From Gammaproteobacteria bacterium (GTDB lineage Bacteria > Pseudomonadota > Gammaproteobacteria > Coxiellales > Coxiellaceae), in contig JAHZIV010000105.1 in the NCBI GenBank assembly GCA_022601255.1, forward strand, positions 1 through 50,934: a stretch of 50,934 bases of DNA. Reading direction: 5' to 3'. This document shows positions 1-8,678 of the stretch, one piece after another. The notes below the pieces were generated by a model. It had not been told where the DNA came from and searched no databases. It saw only the letters and a list, made by a program, of their open reading frames with translations. Numbering within the stretch: position 1 is the first letter of the stretch; every line of letters begins with the position of its first letter. Position numbers and translations under genes: made by a program.

Positions 1-1
1 A

Positions 2-1294
2 TGCTTACCGCTCACATCGATGGCACACATTCCCAGCAGCATCGATAAGCAGTCTATGCCAAGTTTAGCGCCCATGTTAACGCAAATCACCCCCGCCATT
101 GTCAATGTTGCGGTTGAAAAAGATATCTCCTTCGGTGATATACCTATTCCTTACAAAGATTTAAAAAAACTACCCTCCAAAATGTTAGGCGTTGGCTCCG
201 GAGTTATCATCAACGCACAACACGGCCTCATCGTCACCAATGCACACGTGGTCAACCATGCAAAAGTAATGATCGTCACTCTAAAAGATGGCCGACGTTT
301 TCGTGCACGCTTGATTGGTAAAGACGATGGTTTTGACATTGCTATCATTCAAATTAAAGCCGACGACTTGAAGCAAATCCAATTTGGCAATTCAGACCAA
401 TTAAAGGTGGGTAATTTCGTTGCTGCAATTGGTAGCCCATTCGGCCTAGATCAAACTGTCACATCAGGTGTGATTTCAGCACTCAATCGCAGCACACCCA
501 AAATCGAGGGCTTTCAAAGCTTTATTCAAACAGATGCATCCATCAATCCTGGCAACTCTGGTGGCGCACTGGTTGATTTAGACGGTCATTTGATTGGCCT
601 CAACACAGCAATACTAGCACCGACCGATGCCAGTGCCGGTATTGGCTTTGCAATTCCAAGCAACATGGTAAAAAGCGTAGTTCAACAACTCCTAAAATAC
701 GGCAAAGTAGAACGCGGCATGCTCGGTGTTATCGCACAGAATATCGGGGCAGACTTAGCAGAGGTATTAAACCTGCGGCAAAACAATGGCACACTGGTAT
801 CACAAGTGATGCCGGGATCTCCAGCAGAAAAAGCAGGATTAAAAACCGAAGATATTATTGAGTCAGTCGATAACGAGCCGATGCATTCGGCAGTACAGCT
901 GCACAATACTCTCGGCATGATGCGTCCAGGCACAGAATTAAAGATGGCCGTATTACGCAATCATAAAATATTGCATTTAACGGCTACTGTTGCAGATCCG
1001 AATAAAATTAAAGAAACCGAGGTGATTCCATTTATTTCTGGCATACAATTACGACAATTTAATGAATTAGAAGGTGATGGTAGTATGTTAAATGGTGTTA
1101 TTGTTACCGGCGTCAATGGCTTAAGCAGTGCTGCCTTGTCAGGCCTGGAACCAGGTGATGTTATCGTGCAAGCAAATGGCAAACAGATTCATAGCGTCGA
1201 TGCATTGAAAAAACTTGCGCAGTCACATCCAAAACACCTGTTATTAAAAGTGAATCGCAATAATCTGGCGTTATTTTTAGTGTTGCAAGCGTAA
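2..1294 (+). CDS. degQ: DegQ/DegP-type periplasmic serine protease, 5' end cut by window
   Basis: HtrA-family protease/chaperone of the periplasm that degrades misfolded envelope proteins. The frame is open to the first base, and the visible start resembles the end of a signal peptide followed by the usual mature HtrA beginning (PSLAPML, PAIVNV). The true start therefore lies upstream; the ATG at 20 is internal. The trypsin-like domain shows the triad His in TNAHVV, Asp in FDIAII and Ser in GNSGG. Two PDZ domains follow, with carboxylate-binding-type segments near GTLVSQVMPGSPAEKAG and GVIVTGV. The loop between the N-terminus and GVGSGVII is short, which favours DegQ over DegP; this choice is an inference. 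About 430 residues are visible, close to full mature length. No co-transcribed partner is visible downstream. Confidence 0.9.
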   Translation, partial: CLPLTSMAHIPSSIDKQSMPSLAPMLTQITPAIVNVAVEKDISFGDIPIPYKDLKKLPSKMLGVGSGVIINAQHGLIVTNAHVVNHAKVMIVTLKDGRRFRARLIGKDDGFDIAIIQIKADDLKQIQFGNSDQLKVGNFVAAIGSPFGLDQTVTSGVISALNRSTPKIEGFQSFIQTDASINPGNSGGALVDLDGHLIGLNTAILAPTDASAGIGFAIPSNMVKSVVQQLLKYGKVERGMLGVIAQNIGADLAEVLNLRQNNGTLVSQVMPGSPAEKAGLKTEDIIESVDNEPMHSAVQLHNTLGMMRPGTELKMAVLRNHKILHLTATVADPNKIKETEVIPFISGIQLRQFNELEGDGSMLNGVIVTGVNGLSSAALSGLEPGDVIVQANGKQIHSVDALKKLAQSHPKHLLLKVNRNNLALFLVLQA

Positions 1295-1596
1295 TACTAA
1301 ACCTCACATCACTGTGACCCATGAAATGGCGCGGCAATCCATTCGCCCACAATGACGGGTGAGCACTTACAACAACGTGAAAGTAAATTACAATAAGACC
1401 ACAAATAAGTACAAAAAATATATGCAACTGTAAAGTTTTAGTCAATAACGCCCGTTATTTTTCACTATGTAAAAACCCGAAGTTAAGAATAACGGATACA
1501 ATACTGCATTTTCTTTTGACAAAGTTTTCTACCTTGTGTACTATGCTGCTGTAATAAGGAGTTGCGTAAACAACATACATACAAAGGAGAAATAAA
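1295..1596. other. Intergenic region, about 300 bp without a gene
   Basis: No convincing ORF is present; the open frames on the minus strand run into both neighbours and have no SD. A small hairpin (AATAAC, loop GCCC, GTTATT, then TTT) at 1444-1462 could be a weak plus-strand terminator. The last 80 bp hold the promoter of the following gene. I looked for a PmrA-type tandem TTAA motif here and did not find one. Confidence 0.5.
1516..1544 (+). promoter_or_regulatory. Strong sigma70 promoter for the two orphan genes
   Basis: TTGACA at 1516-1521 is a perfect -35 box. A 17-bp spacer leads to TACTAT at 1539-1544 (5 of 6 matches to the -10 consensus). Transcription would start near 1551, giving a leader of about 45 nt with an AAGGAGA Shine-Dalgarno at 1584-1590 before the ATG at 1597. 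This is the best consensus promoter in the window. Confidence 0.8.
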
Positions 1597-3054
1597 ATGC
1601 CTACGGAAGGACAAACAGCTGCAGGTGCAGCACCCACTAAAGTATTAAATCCAAATGAATATGCCGACTTAGTGGTCAGCACACATCAAGCTTTACTTGA
1701 ACATTTCATTAAAAATATCACCAAAAGATTAAGAGATGACACCGCAGATATCAGAGCTAATCCTGATACAGGTCTCTTTTCCATCTCAAGACCAGAACAC
1801 TATCGCAGAGCCTTAAAACAAATTCTTCAGGAATTAATTCATTATGAAAATCTCGGACAATTACAGACTGAGCTGACCGGAAAAAGAGCTGAACTACAGA
1901 GCAAAAAAACAGAATCTGATGCGTTTACGTCCGCGAACGTAGGAAGCAGCCCATCTCGCGAAAGAACCGCAAAGCAAGCTAGCCTAGCAACTGATTACGA
2001 TAAAATCAAAGGCAGAATTGAACAACTAGAAGAAGCCATCAAAAATCTTCAAAGCCCAAGCTGGTGGCTTCAGCAGCTTTCAGATGCACAACAGATCGGC
2101 AGACCTTCAACAACAGTATCCGAACATATCAATGGGGTACTGAAACACCTGCTAGGAGAAGCACGTAAACGTGATGATCACATTGCTGAAGAAGCCAAGA
2201 AAATGCAGGAGCATGCCGCCTTACAAGCATCTGCATCTGCAGCAGCAGGCCCCAGCCAAGCAGAAGTAGACCGTGCGGCAGCAGCAGAGCGCGCTAGAGA
2301 AACCAACGGCGCAGCTGCTGAATCACTTCAATTTGATGATGCTGCAACCTTCCATGGTGGTGCCTCTATTGCTGGCACCTCAGTGGCTGGCGACCTCCCT
2401 GAGCGATACATTCCGAGTTCTGCAGCAGATAGAACCTTCATGACAGATACGGGTGGCTGGTGTCAAGAACGTATTGAGCTGCTATTGGCGGTTAACGAGT
2501 ACGCAAAATCGACATTAGGAAACGCAAACCCTTGCCTGGATGAACTACCAGAACCACTACAAACCTATTACCAACAAGTGGTATTTGAATTAAGGCCACT
2601 GGCAGAAATTATAGATGACATCCTTCTGTTTGCACAACACAATCAAGGTGATGAGACTATAGCACTGACCAAGGCGATAACTCCACTCAGAAAAAGTGCA
2701 TATGCTGAACATGACAATAAGAAGCTTTTTAAACCAACTTACAAAAGATTCTATAGTGCTGATAACACAGTGACTGCAGCAAGGGCGGCTATAAAGGCAC
2801 AACTTCCAGATGCACACGACAAGCTAACACGTATCTATAATATGTGGCTAAACTGCTATCAAGCTGGCAAACCTCAAATGTCGCTACTGCTACGATTAGA
2901 TTTAGGCAAAGGAGATGCAAACCTAGGAAAGCATTCAAAAATACGTAAAGGCTTTTATATGAATCGCGAAGATCAAGTTAAAAAAGCTATAGAAAGCGCT
3001 GATGAACTTAGAGCCTCAATAACCAGGGCCACTGCAAGACCCGGTCGTAGATAA
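1597..3054 (+). CDS. Orphan 485-aa protein with coiled coil; possible effector
   Basis: I do not recognise this protein. The start is secure: AAGGAGA lies 6 nt before the ATG and a consensus promoter lies upstream. Residues about 85-155 are rich in E, K, Q and L with heptad-like spacing and probably form a coiled coil, broken by a Ser/Arg stretch. Residues about 195-235 are an Ala/Glu/Arg-rich linker. Residues about 285-485 look globular and end in a basic tail. There is no signal peptide or membrane segment, so the protein is cytosolic or exported by a leaderless route. The next orphan gene starts 24 bp downstream with its own SD, so the two are probably one transcript. The domain make-up fits a secreted effector, but no secretion signal can be proven from sequence alone. 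Confidence 0.8.
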   Translation: MPTEGQTAAGAAPTKVLNPNEYADLVVSTHQALLEHFIKNITKRLRDDTADIRANPDTGLFSISRPEHYRRALKQILQELIHYENLGQLQTELTGKRAELQSKKTESDAFTSANVGSSPSRERTAKQASLATDYDKIKGRIEQLEEAIKNLQSPSWWLQQLSDAQQIGRPSTTVSEHINGVLKHLLGEARKRDDHIAEEAKKMQEHAALQASASAAAGPSQAEVDRAAAAERARETNGAAAESLQFDDAATFHGGASIAGTSVAGDLPERYIPSSAADRTFMTDTGGWCQERIELLLAVNEYAKSTLGNANPCLDELPEPLQTYYQQVVFELRPLAEIIDDILLFAQHNQGDETIALTKAITPLRKSAYAEHDNKKLFKPTYKRFYSADNTVTAARAAIKAQLPDAHDKLTRIYNMWLNCYQAGKPQMSLLLRLDLGKGDANLGKHSKIRKGFYMNREDQVKKAIESADELRASITRATARPGRR

Positions 3055-3078
3055 TATTTAACCCAGGAGAAAAAAAAC

Positions 3079-5253
3079 ATGTCAAGACCAGACACTACTA
3101 AAACAAGCCAAGAGCAATTACAACATATTCTAACAAACAGTCGCGAGACTGTAGCCCTTCAATTAGGCCTAGTCCAAGATTGGTCAGGGAAGAAAGAATA
3201 TGCTGGTAGTTTTAGCGCTATAACATCCCCCATGCAACGTGCGGTAAGAGCAGTTACCGATCTAGCGGATCCAGATCTAACAGAGCAACTTAAAGGACTC
3301 CACACGCGTAAAAGCGATCAATCCACTAATCTACTGAAAGCTTTTATTCGAATGCATCCAAAACCACTTGGTGAAAATCAAGTGTTCCGCGAAGCAATTA
3401 CCGAAAACTGCATTCATGATGACGGGGAAATTGCAGCATACCTTCTAAGCTTATCAGGCCCCGCTACATCAACAGCCTTTGGAGATTATGCAACGGGTAT
3501 TTCTGAAGCAGAAATGCAAGCGAGCTTGCCAGCAATCGCTCGAAAATATCCAGCATTGGCTGCAAAGATAATCTTGCATAAAAAAAATTATGCAGAACAT
3601 GTTGACTCTATTATTGAAGCATGCAAAGTAAGTACTGAGCTAGCAGATATACTGACAAAAAATTCTGACTTCATGAGACGATGTGCTACATACTATCTTG
3701 AAGAAAGCGAAGGCTTCACCTATCCGGGGACGCCTCGCTGGCAAGAATTACTTAATCAAGAGGGTGGCCAAAATCATTTGAGCAAAGCTCTCGCTAAGAC
3801 CAGCTCTAAAATGCATCTACTGAATACTACACTGACAACAGTATTTACTAACCCAGGTTATGAGTTTAGCAATGAAAATATAAGGTCTGATTTAGCCAGT
3901 GGATATTTTGTTAAAAAGCGCCTGCGTAAATACCCTGACACGAAGGTCACCTTAACTGGATTACTAGCAAAAGATTTACCTGAAAATGCAATTTCTGCTG
4001 TCCAGGGTTTTTATGACCATGATATCAATGACAAAGTGCTCTCCACTGAAATCATTGGGCATGCAAAAGCTGACTCTCTAGGGGAAACATTTGGCAACGT
4101 AATGGACCTCCTGGCAAGAGATGAAAACCTTTATCGCACCAGTGAATTTCGTTACTTCGTCGGCAAGACCTTCAACAAAAAATTACTTAAATCGCCTTAC
4201 GTTGGACGATGCAAAGCCTGGCAGAGAGAGTCTCACGAAATTGCCAGAATGATGCTGGTGTACGGTACAGGTGTCTGTTATACGGAAAATGCGAGAGAGA
4301 GAAACACAAAACTAAATAACACTGTTGTGAGTCAACTCTTAAAGCAACGCGCTCAATGGGTAACGCAAGCTGGGTCAATGCGTTATAAACGCGAAAAATT
4401 CAGGGTAACCGATAAGCTAAAAGCACACGAGTGGTTAGCAATGATTGCAGCTAATGTCAGCGTGGTAATTGATGCTATTGATACGCCTATCAATGACAGA
4501 TCACTTGAGCAACAATATATAGTGGGTAAATTCGCTTCACTACAAGGTGCTTTAGAAGCTCGTGTTGCCAAAATTCAGACCGGAGACGCTAGCGCAACTA
4601 CACCTGAAGACCAAGCGCTCTCTGACTTACTTGAGACTATCTACCAAGGTATTAATAATCCTAATGTGACGGAAAAAGAAAGAGCTGGGTTATCTCGAGC
4701 GGAACGATTTATAGAAGAAACCCTCGATGGTAACGCCCTAAATGCCGATCAAAATAAAACTATACTAAGGGAGTTCTACACACAACCTGTTGTTGATGAG
4801 TCATTTGCAGCGATTGGGCGAGGTGCTCCTGCTGCCCCTGCTGCCGCTCCTGCTGCCGCTCCTGATGATGATGCTGATGCCGAGAGTGAAGACTCCTTTG
4901 CGGCGCAGGGAACAGGCTTAGCTGCAGGGACTGCTGCTGGTGCACCCCCGCTCGACGATGATTCAAACGACGACAGCTTTGCTGCAATCGGAAGAGGAAA
5001 TGGTCACAACCTCTCTTTTAGAGTAATAAAAGGTGCAGATGGTGCTGGCACAATAAGCATAGAGTCACCTCAAAAAGGACGCACTACTCCAATTACTGCT
5101 ACACTCACAGACGATAATCTAGAAAGGTTTAAAACACCCGGTAGAGGCAGCGTTCATCGCTGGGCTGGTGCTGTTGGTTTCTTTACTCTTCAAGACGACC
5201 CTGAGGACAAACCACTAAGCAAAATTATGGATATTATGCGCCCTACCCGATAG
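3079..5253 (+). CDS. Orphan 724-aa protein with three DxSFAAxGxG repeats; possible effector
   Basis: I do not recognise this protein. An AGGAGA SD lies 9 nt before the ATG. Residues 1 to about 560 look mainly alpha-helical, with no signal peptide or membrane segment. Residues about 570-640 are an Ala/Pro/Asp-rich low-complexity region carrying three copies of a ten-residue motif: DESFAAIGRG at 573, EDSFAAQGTG at 604 and DDSFAAIGRG at 631. A final globular block of about 85 residues follows. The copies use different synonymous codons, so the motif is kept at the protein level. The gene lies directly after the other orphan and shares its promoter. Its last 39 bp overlap the 3' end of the opposing PQ-loop gene, and its terminator lies inside that gene. 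A secreted or scaffold role is inference only. Confidence 0.8.
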   Translation: MSRPDTTKTSQEQLQHILTNSRETVALQLGLVQDWSGKKEYAGSFSAITSPMQRAVRAVTDLADPDLTEQLKGLHTRKSDQSTNLLKAFIRMHPKPLGENQVFREAITENCIHDDGEIAAYLLSLSGPATSTAFGDYATGISEAEMQASLPAIARKYPALAAKIILHKKNYAEHVDSIIEACKVSTELADILTKNSDFMRRCATYYLEESEGFTYPGTPRWQELLNQEGGQNHLSKALAKTSSKMHLLNTTLTTVFTNPGYEFSNENIRSDLASGYFVKKRLRKYPDTKVTLTGLLAKDLPENAISAVQGFYDHDINDKVLSTEIIGHAKADSLGETFGNVMDLLARDENLYRTSEFRYFVGKTFNKKLLKSPYVGRCKAWQRESHEIARMMLVYGTGVCYTENARERNTKLNNTVVSQLLKQRAQWVTQAGSMRYKREKFRVTDKLKAHEWLAMIAANVSVVIDAIDTPINDRSLEQQYIVGKFASLQGALEARVAKIQTGDASATTPEDQALSDLLETIYQGINNPNVTEKERAGLSRAERFIEETLDGNALNADQNKTILREFYTQPVVDESFAAIGRGAPAAPAAAPAAAPDDDADAESEDSFAAQGTGLAAGTAAGAPPLDDDSNDDSFAAIGRGNGHNLSFRVIKGADGAGTISIESPQKGRTTPITATLTDDNLERFKTPGRGSVHRWAGAVGFFTLQDDPEDKPLSKIMDIMRPTR

Positions 5254-5865
5254 TGGACGTTGATAACGATAAAATTGCAACATCAATATACCGCCGATGA
5301 TGAGAATCATCGGCGGTCCTATTTTACTGGGGTAGTCCCAATTCAAACTCCAAGCCGAAACAGTATCCAGTACTGCCGTTAACATATCCAATGCTACAAA
5401 CCAAAAACTCAAACTCGCTACTGATCGCAAGCGATAATTTTTTATGATTTGCGGTAACATATAAATAACTGCAAAACACTGGTTCACCATGCCTACCGTA
5501 TCATAGAGAGATCGTGAGTAATGCATTAAGGTAATACCACTCATCGAAAACAACAATAGTGCAGCAAGAAATACTGTCACCACCAGGTAACGCCCATCAC
5601 GCCGCTGGTACAAACCCAATTGAATATGCTGTATGACTAACGCACACAAACCTACCACGGTTACTGCACGATACTGCCATTGCATCTGCAAACCAAAGCC
5701 ATACATGAGATCCAAGATATAAGATGAGAAAAAGATCGTATACATCCACAGACTTATACCTTTGGTGTTTTTATAACGAATGTTATGCACCACCTGCGGA
5801 AGACAAAGAAATAAATACAAGACAAACGAAATATTTAAGGATATAGCACCAATTAACGCAGTCAT
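5215..5865 (-). CDS. PQ-loop (SWEET/cystinosin-like) membrane protein of the thiamine operon
   Basis: A 216-residue membrane protein with about seven hydrophobic segments and two PQ-loop motifs: CLPQVVHNIRYKNTKG near residue 22 and MLPQIIKNYRLRSVAS near residue 137. PQ-loop proteins form two triple-helix bundles and move small solutes such as sugars, cystine and lysine. The start at 5865 is chosen because tenA ends in TGATG, sharing one base, with GAGGAG upstream; a GTG one codon earlier is possible. It is the last gene of the TPP-riboswitch operon thiM-thiE-thiD-tenA, so a role in uptake of thiamine or its pyrimidine or thiazole moiety is a reasonable inference. It is not PnuT by motif: I see PQ motifs rather than the PnuC-family WxxW pattern. 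The substrate is unproven. Confidence 0.8.
   Translation of the reverse strand: MTALIGAISLNISFVLYLFLCLPQVVHNIRYKNTKGISLWMYTIFFSSYILDLMYGFGLQMQWQYRAVTVVGLCALVIQHIQLGLYQRRDGRYLVVTVFLAALLLFSMSGITLMHYSRSLYDTVGMVNQCFAVIYMLPQIIKNYRLRSVASLSFWFVALDMLTAVLDTVSAWSLNWDYPSKIGPPMILIIGGILMLQFYRYQRPLSGRAHNIHNFA
5291..5326 (+). terminator. Rho-independent terminator of the orphan pair, inside the PQ-loop gene
   Basis: A perfect 11-bp stem, CCGCCGATGAT at 5291-5301 with ATCATCGGCGG at 5306-5316, closed by a GAGA tetraloop and followed by a T-rich run (TCCTATTTT). It lies 38 bp after the stop of the second orphan gene, yet within the coding sequence of the opposing PQ-loop gene, where it encodes part of a C-terminal hydrophobic segment. 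Confidence 0.75.
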
Positions 5866-6497
5866 CACAAACTCCTCATATAATACGCATCATCCCAAAA
5901 CTGCAATTCATAATACATTGAACGCAAAAAAAATGACTTTAATTTATCAATTTCACCATTATCGCAATCATCCATCCAATCGAATAAATACCGCACCTGC
6001 TCTATAAACGCATCATCACGATAGATATCAACCCAAAATTGAAAGTGATTATCACTTGCCAATACTCCTATATTGCTCGCCACCTCAGCATAAATGTAAA
6101 AACAAGGCAACAAAGCGGCAACAGAATACAACGCAGACTCAATCTTAGCCGTCGTCAATAAAAAATGTGTGTAAGCAAAACAAGAAGGTGTGAGCTTATC
6201 CCGAGATTTAACATTATGCTTATCAAGATAATCTATCTGAATGGAATGCTCCGATATTACTGCATCATACGCAAACTGTAAAAACTTCAAATAATCTGCC
6301 GTCTTGTTCATCTTACTAGCCGTGATGGCTAAGGCACGACTAAAATCCAGCAAATAGATTCCATCCTGCTGTAAGTAATAATAAAAAATTTCACGATCAA
6401 GATCACCTCGCTGAATCTCTTTAATAAAAGGATGGCGCATAACTTTATCGATGACTAGCTGCGAAGACTGTTTTAATATAGCTGATGTACTAAGCAT
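5865..6497 (-). CDS. tenA: TenA-family aminopyrimidine aminohydrolase (thiamine salvage)
   Basis: TenA hydrolyses aminopyrimidine breakdown products of thiamine to hydroxymethylpyrimidine, and can also cleave thiamine. The 210-residue helical protein shows DGIYLLDFSRAL (substrate-binding Asp and Tyr), the catalytic Cys in ALLPCFYIYAEV and the late Glu in YYELQFWDDAY, all as in classical TenA-C enzymes. The start at 6497 is chosen because the family begins a few residues before the first helix, and because this ATG overlaps the end of thiD by 8 nt; an earlier in-frame start would reach further into thiD without an SD. It lies in a TPP-regulated salvage operon between thiD and the PQ-loop gene. 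Confidence 0.88.
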   Translation of the reverse strand: MLSTSAILKQSSQLVIDKVMRHPFIKEIQRGDLDREIFYYYLQQDGIYLLDFSRALAITASKMNKTADYLKFLQFAYDAVISEHSIQIDYLDKHNVKSRDKLTPSCFAYTHFLLTTAKIESALYSVAALLPCFYIYAEVASNIGVLASDNHFQFWVDIYRDDAFIEQVRYLFDWMDDCDNGEIDKLKSFFLRSMYYELQFWDDAYYMRSL

Positions 6498-7302
6498 AAC
6501 ACGCCACCCCGCACATATGATTAACAGGCCCACACCCTTTGCCTAACAGATATTGCGATCCAGACACGATAGCATTATGTAAATAAGCATGAGCATCGGT
6601 AACTGCCTCGATTAGCATATGACCCTTTGCCAAATAGGTAGCTATCGCAGCTGAGAGCGTGCAGCCAGTACCATGAGTATTTCGTGTATCAATTCGCGTG
6701 GATGCAATGTGATGAATTTGCGTTGTTTCGTGTAGACAGATAACATCATTGCATTGATTACCCGAAAGATGCCCACCTTTCAATAATACATTGACGCGAT
6801 AATCACACGCCAATATCTTTGCTGCGTTATACATGTCAGCCAATGATTTAATCTTATCATTTAACAAGCACTCTGCTTCTGGGATATTTGGTGTAATGAG
6901 GCTAACCTTTGGGAATAGTTTTTTTAACTCAACTATGGTGTCACCACACAATAACCGAGAGCCATCTTTTGCAATCATCACAGGGTCTAGTATTATATTT
7001 TGAATCGAATATTGATCAATACAACTTGAAACAATATTAATAATTTCTTCTGAATATAACATGCCAATCTTAACTGCATCGGCACCCATGTCGCTAAAGA
7101 TACTACTACATTGATGCTTAATAATATCTGCAGGCGGCGCATAAATCTCATCGACTGATTGAGTATTCTGCGCTGTTATTGCCGTAATAACCGTCATGGC
7201 ATAAGCACCTAATGCCGAAATCGTTTTAATATCTGCCTGGACACCAGCACCACCACTGCTATCCGACCCTGCAATTGATAATACTTTTTTATAACTTAAC
7301 AT
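6490..7302 (-). CDS. thiD: Hydroxymethylpyrimidine (phosphate) kinase ThiD
   Basis: ThiD phosphorylates HMP twice to HMP-PP, the pyrimidine substrate of ThiE. The ribokinase-fold protein of 270 aa shows the N-terminal SIAGSDSSGGAGVQAD motif, ITAITAQNT, LDPVMIAKDG, LITPNIPEA and the C-terminal anion-hole motif THGTGCTLSAAIA with the catalytic Asp region. The start at 7302 is preferred because MLSYKKVLSIAGSDSSGG matches the family start and the ATG overlaps the thiE stop by 7 nt; the longer frame begins inside thiE. Part of thiM-thiE-thiD-tenA-PQ-loop. Confidence 0.93.
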   Translation of the reverse strand: MLSYKKVLSIAGSDSSGGAGVQADIKTISALGAYAMTVITAITAQNTQSVDEIYAPPADIIKHQCSSIFSDMGADAVKIGMLYSEEIINIVSSCIDQYSIQNIILDPVMIAKDGSRLLCGDTIVELKKLFPKVSLITPNIPEAECLLNDKIKSLADMYNAAKILACDYRVNVLLKGGHLSGNQCNDVICLHETTQIHHIASTRIDTRNTHGTGCTLSAAIATYLAKGHMLIEAVTDAHAYLHNAIVSGSQYLLGKGCGPVNHMCGVACYA

Positions 7303-7904
7303 AATAATCGACTCGCCTTTGCTGGATCTTGTGCTTGGCAAATAGCAGATGAAACTGCAACACCCACTCCTAATGCCCTTATCGCAGCGATGTTTGTTAC
7401 ATCAATGCCACCTATTGCAACTAGCGGCTTTTTTAAGCTGAGTGCACGAGTTTGTTTGAGTCCATTCATACCTATTTCTGGAGCAGCATTTTTTTTCGTT
7501 TCTGTCGAATAGATAGGTCCAACACCTAAATAATCCACGCTATCAACATGCGTCAAAGCGATATCTTTTTGCGATGAGACAGAACACCCAATAACCTTAC
7601 TCTTGCCCAGCAAACTTCTCACACATTGGCACGGCAAATCCTGCTGCCCCACATGAACCCCATCTGCATTAACAGCCATAGCGATATCGACATGATCATT
7701 TATAATTAAAGGTACACCAAACTCATTTGTAATCTGACGCAAATAAAGCGCCATTGAATATTTCTGCAGTAATGATGAATGCTTTTGCCTCAACTGAACC
7801 GCTGTCACACCATTTTTTAATGCTAATCTTACAATAGGTAAATATCGACTTGGTTGCTGTGAAACACCTTCAACGATCAAATAGAGAGATAGATCAATTG
7901 ACAT
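7296..7904 (-). CDS. thiE: Thiamine-phosphate synthase ThiE
   Basis: ThiE joins HMP-PP and hydroxyethylthiazole phosphate to give thiamine phosphate. The TIM-barrel of 202 aa shows VQLRQK, LIINDHVDIAMAVNADGVHVGQQDLP (the ND and GVHLGQxDL motifs), GCSVSS, DYLGVGPIYSTETKK and a late VAIGGI phosphate-binding loop. Start at 7904 (MSIDLSLYLIVEG) is chosen over the longer frame because it fits the family N-terminus and overlaps thiM by 11 nt, suggesting translational coupling. Confidence 0.92.
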   Translation of the reverse strand: MSIDLSLYLIVEGVSQQPSRYLPIVRLALKNGVTAVQLRQKHSSLLQKYSMALYLRQITNEFGVPLIINDHVDIAMAVNADGVHVGQQDLPCQCVRSLLGKSKVIGCSVSSQKDIALTHVDSVDYLGVGPIYSTETKKNAAPEIGMNGLKQTRALSLKKPLVAIGGIDVTNIAAIRALGVGVAVSSAICQAQDPAKASRLLC

Positions 7905-8676
7905 AAGCAGACACCTTAAATGCATACAAGGCATCAAAAAAATGCATCGCTAAGCTACCAGGACCCGGTGACTTTTCCAACGCACCCTCAGCAGCCAAGC
8001 CCATCAAATTCATGGCATTCACACAAGCTTCATGACAATCACAATTTACAGCCAAAAACGCTGCTACTATGGCTGTTGAAGTGCATCCCATTCCGGTCAC
8101 CCTTTGTTGCATTGCTACGCCGTGTGTGACCTTACTCGTCGCAGCTTGAGTTGAGACAATATAATCAACCTCACCACTGACAACCACTACAGATTGATGC
8201 CGTTGTGACAGCTGTTTTGCTGCCCCTATAGCAGTATTTGATGCATGCATACTGTCGACACCACTACTATCAATACTACTGCCTGCTAGTGCTAAAATCT
8301 CAGTTGCATTCCCACGTATTACATTAACACTGCTTGCTTGTAATATTTCTTTGGCGACTTGATTGCGATAGTCACTTGCACCAACGCCGACAGGATCAAA
8401 TACAACAAGTTTTTTTAATTTCGCAGCAATTTCAAGGCACAGCCTTGCACGCTCAACCCACACACTATCTAGAGTCCCCATATTGATAACAACAGCATTT
8501 GCTAGTGACACAATATCCTCCAGCTCTTCTTCTGCATGCGCCATTATAGGTGAAGCACCCAACGCCAATAATGCATTAGCGGTTTGCTGCATCACAACTA
8601 GATTGGTTAGATTATGAATGATCGGCTTTAATTGTCGGATAGAATTAACATCACGACACAGTGACTCGTATTGCAT
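7894..8676 (-). CDS. thiM: Hydroxyethylthiazole kinase ThiM
   Basis: ThiM phosphorylates hydroxyethylthiazole, a salvage step. The protein is 260 aa and of normal length. It shows IHNLTNLVVMQQTANALLALGASPIM at the N-terminus, VFDPVGVGAS, IRGNATEI and GMGCTSTAIVAAF with the catalytic Cys. It is the first gene of the operon. The ATG at 8676 lies 6 nt after GGGAG, which is also the conserved 3' end of the TPP aptamer, so translation should be blocked when TPP is bound. No thiC, thiG or thiS is present here, so the operon is for salvage. Confidence 0.93.
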   Translation of the reverse strand: MQYESLCRDVNSIRQLKPIIHNLTNLVVMQQTANALLALGASPIMAHAEEELEDIVSLANAVVINMGTLDSVWVERARLCLEIAAKLKKLVVFDPVGVGASDYRNQVAKEILQASSVNVIRGNATEILALAGSSIDSSGVDSMHASNTAIGAAKQLSQRHQSVVVVSGEVDYIVSTQAATSKVTHGVAMQQRVTGMGCTSTAIVAAFLAVNCDCHEACVNAMNLMGLAAEGALEKSPGPGSLAMHFFDALYAFKVSAYVN

Positions 8677-8678
8677 TC

